Source: an uncultured Eubacteriales bacterium
GTDB taxonomy: Bacteria; Bacillota; Clostridia; Oscillospirales; Acutalibacteraceae
DNA length: 22,511 nt
Assembly: GCA_934561055.1 (NCBI GenBank)
Contig: CAKTFN010000019.1
Location: 1-22,511 of the forward strand
Direction: 5' to 3'
Shown: positions 1 through 6,928 of the stretch, in pieces
How the letters are laid out: every line of letters starts with the position of its first letter
Position numbering within the stretch: position 1 is the first letter of the stretch
Notes under the pieces: generated by a model
Databases searched by the model: none
Seen by the model: the letters and a program-made list of their open reading frames with translations, nothing else
Told to the model about the DNA's origin: nothing
Program-made: the position numbers and the translations under genes

Positions 1-762
1 GGAGTGTGACCTTTTGCGTTGATTTCTCTTGTTTCAACGTGGCTTGCATCGTTTTTGCAAACTCTCTTTTCAAGACCCTTTTCGGTGCAGGTAGCCGGGG
101 TTACAACTTCCCAATCGCCGTAATTGTGACCGAGAGCGGCAACTTCTTCTTGTGCAACGAGGGTTTCACCGCAAACGGAACACTTCTTTCCTTCGGTGAG
201 ACCGGTTGTTGTGCAAGTCGGAGCAACAGCCGGAATGATTTCTTCGGTGTGAGCGAGCTTTTCGGTCTTTACCGTTTCACGGCTGAGTTCCGTTCCGCAA
301 ACAGAACACTTAACAACGGAATCGTAAGAACCTTCTGCTTTGCAGGTCGCCGGAACAATGTTTTCCTTAACTGCCTCTGCAGGAGTGTGACCCTTTGCGT
401 TGATTTCTCTTGTTTCAACGTGGCTTGCCTCATTTTTGCAAACTCTCTTTTCAAGACCTTTTTCGGTGCAGGTAGCCGGAGTTACGGTTTCCCAGTCGCC
501 GTAATTGTGGCCGAGAGCTTTAACTTCTTCCTGAGCGGTGATTATAACACCGCAGGCTTCGCAGTGTTTTCCTTCGGTCTTTCCGGCGGTTTCGCACGTT
601 GCCGGAATTGCTTCGTCGGTTACAACGTTTTCGTGGTTAGTCGGATCAACTTCAAGCGTGAAGTCCTTCGTTGCTCCGCAAGCGCACTGCATGGTGTACT
701 TTCCTTTGGTTTTGCAGGTTGCCGGAACTCTTGAGCCTTCAACCTCGGTAACGTAATTATGT
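1..762. repeat. 381-bp in-frame tandem repeat inside the surface-protein gene
   Basis: The DNA from position 1 onward matches the DNA from 382 onward closely over about 150 bases, an offset of exactly 381 bp or 127 codons. The third and sixth cysteine modules of the unit are likewise near copies. The second copy is complete and the first is cut by the window edge. The offset is a multiple of three, so copy number can change without breaking the frame. Confidence 0.8.
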
Positions 763-2363
763 TCGCCGGTTGCCGGAATGGTTTTCTTTTCTGTTTTGAG
801 AATGGTTTTGCAGACTGTGCAGTATGTTACAAGGTCGTAAGAACCTTCAGCGCCGCAGGAGGCTTCAACTCTGTTTTCTTCTCTCGTTGCGGTGGTGTGA
901 CCCGTTGCATCAACGTATGAATCAACGTAGCTGTTTCCGCATACGGAGCAAGTGTGGGTGGTGAATCCCTTGGTTGTGCAGGTCGGATCCGTTACAACGT
1001 CAACATAGCTGTGACCGAGAGCAGATCCGTTTGAATATGTTGTGTCTGTGATTCCCTTACTGCTTGCGCCGCAGTTTGCACATTTATAATAATATACAGC
1101 GGCTTCGGTGCAGGTTGCGGCGGACTTGAGGAAGGTTTCCGAAGTGTCCATGCCGATAAAGTTGTGACCCGTTTCGGAAATATCTTTGGCTGTATATGAA
1201 TATCCGCAGTCGCAGGTATACTTTGTTGTTCCCTTTTCCGTGCAGGTTGCTTTTTGAACAACTTCGCCCTTGAAGACGTGTTTAGTTGCGGTGTATGTTG
1301 CTTTGTAATCAACCTTCTGTGCGCCGCTTGTAAGCTTTCCGACAGTGGGTGTCCAAGTGTTAAAAGTGTAATGATTGGTTGAGTCAAAAGTCTTTGTCGG
1401 ATTGGCCGGAGCAACAGCCGAGTTTTCGTAATCAACATCCTGCGTATTCTTCAAAACGGTTGTTCCGTCTTCGTCATAGAATGTTGCTTTGTAATCAAAG
1501 GTTTTGATTGAACAGGTTTTTGTTGCCGATGCGCTGCCGCATTTTGCGGTTACGGTTACGGTGTAATCCGAACTTGCGTTTGATTTTGCGTTTGTTGCAA
1601 CGAGTTTGTTTCCGTTCATGCTTACCTTATCGGTATAGTTGCATGAGAAAGACGGATCCTGATACCAGTTTACACCGTACTGATCCTTAACCGTTCCGGT
1701 GTACGCATTGGTTGAAGCCGTACCGTTCGCAGCGGTCGGAACGGTCAATGAGGTTGAACCGCCGCCCATGGTGATTGAACTTGCTTTGGGGTAATAGTCC
1801 GATCTAACACTGTAGTTTACATCAAAAGTGTTGGTTTTTCCGCCGATCCATGCGTTTCTGACTTCCCAATACCAATATGCATCGGTTCCGTTGCCAACTT
1901 CCATTTTTTCAACATTAGGAGATCCTTTGCTGGCTTCAAGATACATTTTGCCTGCGCTGCTGTTTGCACCGGCATAAACGCTCCAATAACCCTTAAGGTT
2001 TCTGCCCAAGTAATATTTTGCACCGTTGTTATCATAGACACGCAATCTTGTCGGGAAAACACCGGCGGCGGTTGTTCCGCTCATGAGATTCATAGTGCCT
2101 TTGAATGATGTGTCGCTCGTGTAATTCTTTGTCGCAATTACAACTTCTTCTCCGGTGCCGTTGTTTTTCCTTCCGTAAAGGGTCGTTTTCAACTGCGTGT
2201 TATCCATGTCGTCTGTAACACGGAACTCAACTTTGTAATAATACGTCCCCGCCGTTGCGGCTTCGGCTTTCGTCGGAGCGGCAAAAACCCAGGCCGTCAT
2301 GACCATGAGTACCGAGAGGAAAACCGAGAGAACCTTTTTTCCGGTTCTTTTGATTTCGTTCAT
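1..2363 (-). CDS. large secreted surface protein with tandem cysteine repeats (3' end outside window)
   Basis: The minus-strand frame is open from an ATG at 2363 to the window edge, giving at least 787 residues with no stop. A basic start followed by a hydrophobic stretch and AEAA near residue 35 reads as a Sec signal peptide. Residues about 36-285 are Ser/Thr/Gly-rich with Ig-like character. About 285-360 resembles a Listeria-Bacteroides (InlB B / Flg_new) repeat. From about 365 on I count ten modules of roughly 35-45 residues, each built as xATC(T/K)xxG, then CxxC or CxC in most, then GH. In the last part they form a 127-residue (381 bp) higher-order repeat. Similar modules occur in gut Clostridia surface proteins; their ligand is not known to me, and the paired cysteines could bind zinc or form disulfides. 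An AAAGGCGG ribosome site sits 7 bases before the ATG. The C terminus and any wall anchor lie outside the window. Confidence 0.88.
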   Translation of the reverse strand, partial: MNEIKRTGKKVLSVFLSVLMVMTAWVFAAPTKAEAATAGTYYYKVEFRVTDDMDNTQLKTTLYGRKNNGTGEEVVIATKNYTSDTSFKGTMNLMSGTTAAGVFPTRLRVYDNNGAKYYLGRNLKGYWSVYAGANSSAGKMYLEASKGSPNVEKMEVGNGTDAYWYWEVRNAWIGGKTNTFDVNYSVRSDYYPKASSITMGGGSTSLTVPTAANGTASTNAYTGTVKDQYGVNWYQDPSFSCNYTDKVSMNGNKLVATNAKSNASSDYTVTVTAKCGSASATKTCSIKTFDYKATFYDEDGTTVLKNTQDVDYENSAVAPANPTKTFDSTNHYTFNTWTPTVGKLTSGAQKVDYKATYTATKHVFKGEVVQKATCTEKGTTKYTCDCGYSYTAKDISETGHNFIGMDTSETFLKSAATCTEAAVYYYKCANCGASSKGITDTTYSNGSALGHSYVDVVTDPTCTTKGFTTHTCSVCGNSYVDSYVDATGHTTATREENRVEASCGAEGSYDLVTYCTVCKTILKTEKKTIPATGEHNYVTEVEGSRVPATCKTKGKYTMQCACGATKDFTLEVDPTNHENVVTDEAIPATCETAGKTEGKHCEACGVIITAQEEVKALGHNYGDWETVTPATCTEKGLEKRVCKNEASHVETREINAKGHTPAEAVKENIVPATCKAEGSYDSVVKCSVCGTELSRETVKTEKLAHTEEIIPAVAPTCTTTGLTEGKKCSVCGETLVAQEEVAALGHNYGDWEVVTPATCTEKGLEKRVCKNDASHVETREINAKGHT

Positions 2364-2492
2364 TATTTTTCCGCCTTTCGTAAAAAAGATTTTTTATTTA
2401 TTTCAACGGTTTTTGAACCGCTTATGAGGAAACTTGTGCGCCCTGACCGCACGCACGCCGAAGCGAAAGAATCGCTTTTTGTATACAATATA

Positions 2493-2522
2493 ATTATAAT
2501 CTTTTTCGCAATAAAAAGTCAA
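2493..2522 (-). promoter_or_regulatory. sigma-A-type promoter of the surface-protein gene
   Basis: On the minus strand TTGACT (2522-2517) and TATAAT (2498-2493) are separated by 18 bases. Transcription would begin near 2486, leaving a leader of about 120 bases before the ATG at 2363. The leader contains two small inverted repeats, near 2404-2423 and 2461-2477. Confidence 0.7.
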
Positions 2523-2535
2523 TCTTTACTTAATC

Positions 2536-2549
2536 GTTTGTTAACAAAC
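2536..2549. promoter_or_regulatory. perfect 14-bp palindrome upstream of the surface-gene promoter, possible operator
   Basis: GTTTGTTAACAAAC is a perfect inverted repeat lying 14 bases upstream of the minus-strand -35 box. Its position fits an activator or repressor binding site. No regulator gene is adjacent. The rest of the 2364-2860 gene-free stretch is AT-rich. It also holds a weak AT-rich inverted repeat at 2643-2665 followed by a T-run, and the leader of the next gene. Confidence 0.4.
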
Positions 2550-2702
2550 TTTTTGTTGCACTTTTGGCTATTTTGCCTAATCTCTGCAACGGTTCGACAA
2601 GAAACGACCTAAAAAACAGGCGAATCAATCAAAAAACGGTGTCTTTTGAAAATAACAATCAAAAGTCTTTTTAAGCGGAAAAAAAGAGGAATGAAAAACC
2701 GC

Positions 2703-2731
2703 TTGCCAAAATTCTCATAATATGTTATGGT
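2703..2731 (+). promoter_or_regulatory. possible promoter for the GH18/sialidase-like pair
   Basis: TTGCCA (2703-2708) and TATGGT (2726-2731) are spaced by 17 bases. Both boxes are imperfect, and other AT-rich hexamers nearby could serve instead. Confidence 0.3.
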
Positions 2732-2860
2732 TAAGTGAAAGATGATGAAAAATCGGTGCGGGGAAAAAGGCGTCGGTTTTTCGTTCTTTTGAAAAACTCT
2801 TTTTGAAAAAAAGAAGGAGTAATTCATGGAACATTAAAAAGAAGAACGGGAGAAAAGGAA

Positions 2861-3865
2861 ATGAACGTATTCAAACGAATTTTCGCAACATTCCTTGCTT
2901 TTGCGAGCCTTTTTATTTCAAGCGTTACGAAGCCGAACGAAAAGAACGGAAAATTCAGAGTGACCTCTTATGTTGTTGCGGACAGCATTCAAAGCGTTGA
3001 GCGGATTTACGGCGAAGATTTCGATATCATCACCGACGTGATTCTTTTCGGCTGCGCAAGCTTTAACGCAAAGGGCGAAATCGAAAAAAGAAAAACCGTT
3101 CTCGAAACGGCTCTTTCAAACCTCAGAACGGTAATCGGGGAAAGAAACGTGAAAATTTTCGTCAATCTTTTAGGCCCCGGCGCTCTTGAAAGCCACAACG
3201 ATTACGTCTCGGAGATGAATGATCAGGCGAAGCAGCACACCCTCGCTTTCAAAAGCGGAGTTCTTGAGGACAACATTGTCGCTCTTTTGGACGAATACGA
3301 TTTTGACGGCGTTTTCTTTGATTACGAATATCCGCTCAATACGGTCAACTGGGGACCGTTCAATCGCTTTCTTGTTCGCCTTGACAAAAAGCTCGGCAAA
3401 AAAATTCTCGGTCTTGCGGTTGTTGACTGGGACATAAAGCTGTCGCTCGGTTCGTTCATGGCCGTTGACCGCTTTGAGGCAATGCTTTATGACAATTTTG
3501 ACGAGGAAGGCCGCCACGCAACGCCGAAAACGGTTCGGCAGCTTTTGAAAAAAATGAAGATTTATTCAATTCCGAAGGAAAAGCTTGACGTCGGCCTTGC
3601 TTTTTATACCCGGCCGACCGATGGGAGCGCATACTGGTATGATTACGCAAGCTACTGCGACAGGCTTGACGAAAACGGCTTTTATTACGATGCCTCTGTT
3701 GACAAAACCTTCTGGTTCAACAGACCTTCAAACATTGCCGAAACGGTAGCCTATGCTCTTGACGAAGGCTACGGCGGAGTTATGATTTGGCATTATACCT
3801 GTGACTTTCCGTCGAGCGACCCTCGTTCGCTTTTAAACGCCGTCGGGAACACGGTGAAAAAATAA
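2861..3865 (+). CDS. exported glycoside hydrolase family 18-like protein
   Basis: 334 residues. Residues 1-22 form a short basic-hydrophobic export signal without a clear AXA site. The rest fits a TIM-barrel GH18 enzyme, a family that hydrolyses beta-1,4 GlcNAc linkages (chitin, or N-glycan cores in the endoglycosidase branch) with substrate-assisted catalysis. The family motif reads DGVFFDYEYP at 149-158, with D154 and the proposed acid/base E156. The second Asp of the canonical DxxDxDxE is Phe here. Near residue 310 GGVMIWHY matches the last barrel strand, where GH18 usually has a Trp at the base of the active site. At about 330 residues it is a catalytic domain alone. The chosen ATG is the first in frame with a purine-rich upstream stretch. 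It is 22 bases from the sialidase-like gene and probably in the same operon. Substrate cannot be told from the sequence. Confidence 0.8.
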   Translation: MNVFKRIFATFLAFASLFISSVTKPNEKNGKFRVTSYVVADSIQSVERIYGEDFDIITDVILFGCASFNAKGEIEKRKTVLETALSNLRTVIGERNVKIFVNLLGPGALESHNDYVSEMNDQAKQHTLAFKSGVLEDNIVALLDEYDFDGVFFDYEYPLNTVNWGPFNRFLVRLDKKLGKKILGLAVVDWDIKLSLGSFMAVDRFEAMLYDNFDEEGRHATPKTVRQLLKKMKIYSIPKEKLDVGLAFYTRPTDGSAYWYDYASYCDRLDENGFYYDASVDKTFWFNRPSNIAETVAYALDEGYGGVMIWHYTCDFPSSDPRSLLNAVGNTVKK

Positions 3866-3887
3866 TTTCTTCAGAGGAGAACGAAAC

Positions 3888-5282
3888 ATGGATATTAAAA
3901 TTTTGAAAAAATTTATTGCGGCTTTTCTCACCGTAATGATGGCCTTAACCTCGGCCGTGAGATACGGCGGAATCGTAATCAAATCCCGTTTCACTGGCTC
4001 CGATTATTCGTTGCAACGGATTGACCTGAGCGTAAAGCCGGAAGGAATCGACGAAAAGTTTGATTATCTTTATGACCTTGCAACGCTTGACAATTCCCTT
4101 GATTATGCCGCTCACCCGGATTCCGTGCTTCTTAAAAACGGAAACATTCTCACAATGTATCCGGCCGGCCACGGAAAGGGTGCGGTGCTTAGCAAAATCA
4201 GTACCGACGGCGGACTTTCGTGGAACGCAAGCCTTGAAAATACTCCCGAAAGCTGGAAAAACTCCCGTGAAACGCCGACTGTTTACCGCCTTGAGTTTTC
4301 CGACGGAAAAACCGCAGACAAGCTCATTATGATTTCGGCTAACCCAAAGTGGGGAAGACAGCCGACGACCGGCGGCTTTAACTGCTCAATATCGTCCGAT
4401 GAGGGAGAAAACTGGTCGGAATTTGAGCTTTTTTATGACAAAAACAGTGATGGAGGGGTAATTCCCATTGTTGCGATGTCGAGCCTCACACGCCTTAAAG
4501 AGAACGGAAAATTTGTTGACAAATGGATGGGTCTTTTCCACGACGCGGATTTTTATAATTACAAAACGATTTTAACATTTGACGAAAGCGGAAAGATGCA
4601 CTGGTCAAAGCCGGAAAAATATTTCAGCGCATACAGAGACATCGAAAAGAGAACGAATATGTGCGAAGTTGAAGTTATCCGTTCCGAAGAGGGAAAGGGC
4701 GATGAACTTTGCCTTATCACACGAAGCAACACCAAAAAAGAAAATTCGCTCCTTTCGTTTTCTTCCGACGAAGGAAAAACATGGTCAAAACCCGTTTATG
4801 CGCCTGCCGCACTCAACGGCGAAAGGCATAAGGCCGATTACACCCCGGACGGAAGGCTTTTCATCACCTTCCGCTCGATTGAAAGGGGAAAGAAGGCGGC
4901 CGAAAACGCTCCGATTGAAAACAGAAACGGTTGGATGAGCGAAGGCTGGGTTGCATGGGTCGGAACTTACGAAGACCTCAAAAACCAAACCGAAGGGCAG
5001 TACAGAATAAAGCTCGCCCATACCTATCTCAAACTTCAATCGAACAAAGATTACGCCGCAAATGCCGACACCGGTTACTGCGGAAACGTTGTCCTTTCGG
5101 ACGGAACAATCGTGACAACGAGTTACGGCTGTTTTGACAACACCGATTTTCTCAAAAACCTTGATTTCCGTACTTCAATTGCGTCAAAAAGAATCAATCT
5201 TTCGGATATTGACGAACTTGCCGTATGGCTTGAAACTCAGCCGAAACCCGAAAAGACGACAAACCCAGTTTTCGGTTGCTGA
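3888..5282 (+). CDS. exported sialidase-like Asp-box beta-propeller protein
   Basis: 464 residues with a hydrophobic N-terminal segment (about 8-24) for export or anchoring. Three canonical Asp boxes (SxDxGxxW) start at residues 105, 169 and 292, and a degraded one lies near 230-239, as in the six-bladed propeller of GH33 sialidases. Sialidases use an arginine triad, a Tyr/Glu pair and an Asp. Here R266, R279 or R329 could supply two arginines, and Y397 in GYCGNVVLSDG sits where the catalytic Tyr is expected. The usual N-terminal (F/Y)RIP motif carrying the first Arg is replaced by AHPDSVLLKNG (75-85). True sialic-acid hydrolysis is therefore doubtful, and another exo-glycosidase or lyase activity is possible. 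The ribosome site GAGGAG precedes the ATG, and the gene is co-oriented with the GH18-like gene. Confidence 0.75.
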   Translation: MDIKILKKFIAAFLTVMMALTSAVRYGGIVIKSRFTGSDYSLQRIDLSVKPEGIDEKFDYLYDLATLDNSLDYAAHPDSVLLKNGNILTMYPAGHGKGAVLSKISTDGGLSWNASLENTPESWKNSRETPTVYRLEFSDGKTADKLIMISANPKWGRQPTTGGFNCSISSDEGENWSEFELFYDKNSDGGVIPIVAMSSLTRLKENGKFVDKWMGLFHDADFYNYKTILTFDESGKMHWSKPEKYFSAYRDIEKRTNMCEVEVIRSEEGKGDELCLITRSNTKKENSLLSFSSDEGKTWSKPVYAPAALNGERHKADYTPDGRLFITFRSIERGKKAAENAPIENRNGWMSEGWVAWVGTYEDLKNQTEGQYRIKLAHTYLKLQSNKDYAANADTGYCGNVVLSDGTIVTTSYGCFDNTDFLKNLDFRTSIASKRINLSDIDELAVWLETQPKPEKTTNPVFGC

Positions 5283-5303
5283 AAAAACAAAAATAATTTT
5301 TGA

Positions 5304-5334
5304 GCCGTTCCGATTCTTTCGGAGCGGTTTTTCT
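5304..5334 (+). terminator. rho-independent terminator after the sialidase-like gene
   Basis: A stem of CCGTTCCGA with TCGGAGCGG (one mismatch) closes a short loop and is followed by a T-rich run, 22 bases after the stop. Confidence 0.85.
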
Positions 5335-5386
5335 TTATATAAGGAGTGAAATATATTAAAATTTATACAGATTATACAAATATTTC

Positions 5387-5415
5387 TTGAAAATTATGAA
5401 AATGTATGTTAATAT
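5387..5415 (+). promoter_or_regulatory. promoter of the first metallo-beta-lactamase-fold gene
   Basis: TTGAAA (5387-5392) and TAATAT (5410-5415) are spaced by 17 bases in an AT-rich region. An inverted repeat TAAGC-GATT-GCTTA at 5425-5438 falls just after the expected start of transcription and could be an operator or the base of a small 5' hairpin. Confidence 0.6.
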
Positions 5416-5466
5416 AACAGACGGTAAGCGATTGCTTAATTTGTTTATCAAAGAAAGGGAGAAAAT

Positions 5467-6837
5467 ATGGTAAGATTTATTGCCGCCGTAATGGCGTTCA
5501 TTCAGGCAATCATGATTTACTTCGGCTCAACCGGAGTGAACACCCAAAAATGGAAACTTGAAAAAATTCCCGCTTATGAGGGCGGAGTTGTTTGCGAAAC
5601 GGTTTATGACACCGGTTCCGGTCTCCTTGTTGACAAGGACGGCCCGACAGCTTCCGACGGAAAAATGCAGCTCGTTTCCGCAACGAATCTTGGAGAATAT
5701 CACGAATATCTTGAAGTTCTTCGCATGAACGGTTTTGAAGAAGTTTATTCAAACGAACTTGAAGGCGTTGTCTGCAACGCATTCAGAAAAGACGGAAAGC
5801 TTGTTTATTCCTATTTCAGCAAAGCTCTCGGAGAAGTGAGGGTCATCGAAGACAACTGCACAAGGAATTTTGAAGATTTCGGCTATACTTATTCGGAAGG
5901 CTCGGCTGTCACCGTTTATCAGTTTGATTATCCTTACTGCGAAACGGCCGACCTTCAGGAAAAAGGCCCGCTTGCAACGAACGGAATGATGTATATTCTC
6001 CGCCTTGCGGACAACAGTCTCGTTGTTATTGACGGCGGCGCAATCAAGCAGTCTTCGGACAAAAACGTTGAGGAATGCATGAAATTCATGCGGAAAATTA
6101 CGGGAACCGAGGACGGCGGAAAAATCCGAATCGCTCTTTGGTACGGAACTCATAATCACAGCGACCACATCACCTTTTTCTATAAGCTCATCGGTTTTTA
6201 TCACGACTTTATCGACCTTGAACGTCTGATGTTCAATTATCCGTCATATTCATTGATTGAACACACCGAAAGAGCCGATATGTTCCGAAAAAGGATTGCA
6301 AAATTTTACCCGAACGCAAAATATCTTGCTCCTCACACAGGAATGAGCATTAACGTTGCAAACCTCAAAATCGACGTTCTTTATACTCATGAGGACGCCG
6401 TTTCACCAATAACCGGAAAAACTCCGATCAAAAACGCAAACGACAGCTCAACCGTTTGCCGACTCACGGCCGCCGGAAAGCGCTTTCTTGTTTTCGGTGA
6501 TCTCAATGTTCTCGGTGAAAGCAAGATTGTGAACATGCACGGAAAAAAGGTTTTCAAAACGGACATTCTTCAGGCGCCGCATCACCTTTATAATTCAGAC
6601 GTTCAGATTTACGCAAATTCAAAGGCCGAGTATGTTCTCTGCCCGATGTCATATGAACGCGCAAAGCTCGGTCAACTCGGTTACAGCTCATCAAAACTTT
6701 TCTATAAAAAAAGCCGGATGCTTTATGCAAATGACGCTCTTTACGGAATCGAAATGAGCAAAGACGGGCTCACTCTTTTTGTTGATCATACCGATTGCGG
6801 ACCGTATGACAACTCGTCAATGAACACAGTCAGATAA
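5467..6837 (+). CDS. exported metallo-beta-lactamase-fold protein, copy 1
   Basis: 456 residues. Residues 2-20 are a hydrophobic export signal or anchor. Residues about 30-150 form an extra N-terminal domain I cannot name. The C-terminal two thirds is a metallo-beta-lactamase fold: LVVIDGG (185-191), then the metal motif H229-N-H231-S-D233-H234, then FLVFGDL, and a late APHH. This order matches the hydrolase domain of the ComEC/Rec2 branch more than class B beta-lactamases, but no competence channel domain is present. It probably binds two zinc ions and acts outside the membrane as a phosphodiesterase or other hydrolase; substrate unknown. AAAGGGAG precedes the ATG. The next gene is a collinear paralogue with its metal ligands at identical residue numbers. 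The gene has its own promoter and terminator, so the pair is not a simple operon. Confidence 0.75.
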   Translation: MVRFIAAVMAFIQAIMIYFGSTGVNTQKWKLEKIPAYEGGVVCETVYDTGSGLLVDKDGPTASDGKMQLVSATNLGEYHEYLEVLRMNGFEEVYSNELEGVVCNAFRKDGKLVYSYFSKALGEVRVIEDNCTRNFEDFGYTYSEGSAVTVYQFDYPYCETADLQEKGPLATNGMMYILRLADNSLVVIDGGAIKQSSDKNVEECMKFMRKITGTEDGGKIRIALWYGTHNHSDHITFFYKLIGFYHDFIDLERLMFNYPSYSLIEHTERADMFRKRIAKFYPNAKYLAPHTGMSINVANLKIDVLYTHEDAVSPITGKTPIKNANDSSTVCRLTAAGKRFLVFGDLNVLGESKIVNMHGKKVFKTDILQAPHHLYNSDVQIYANSKAEYVLCPMSYERAKLGQLGYSSSKLFYKKSRMLYANDALYGIEMSKDGLTLFVDHTDCGPYDNSSMNTVR

Positions 6838-6840
6838 CAA

Positions 6841-6879
6841 AAAAATCAACGGAGCTTTTTCGGCACCGTTGATTTTTTC
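6841..6879 (+). terminator. terminator between the two metallo-beta-lactamase-fold genes
   Basis: An inverted repeat AATCAACGG / CCGTTGATT with a 13-base loop is flanked by A and T runs, three bases after the stop codon. The A-run on the other side would also allow function from the opposite strand. Confidence 0.8.
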
Positions 6880-6928
6880 TTCTTTCGGTGATATTATTGT
6901 GATATAAAAGAACAGGAGGACAAAAGAG

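Noticed and set aside
6..734. Long rightward open frame of 242 codons opposite the surface-protein repeats
   Set aside because: It is the antisense of a repetitive gene with biased codons. It has no ribosome site, and its Phe/Cys-rich repeats merely mirror the Cys modules.
1..1260. CRISPR-like or noncoding tandem repeat
   Set aside because: The repeat period is a multiple of three, sequence differences preserve the protein pattern, and there are no short identical repeats with unique spacers.
992..1438. Leftward open frame of 148 codons inside the surface gene
   Set aside because: It is out of frame with the continuous signal-peptide-bearing frame and has no recognisable protein features.
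2461..2481. Small hairpin AGCGA/TCGCT followed by T as a terminator
   Set aside because: The stem is only five pairs and no rightward gene ends there. It lies in the leader of the leftward surface gene.
2643..2672. Inverted repeat CTTTTGA/TCAAAAG with T-run as a terminator
   Set aside because: The stem is AT-rich and weak, and no gene ends upstream of it.
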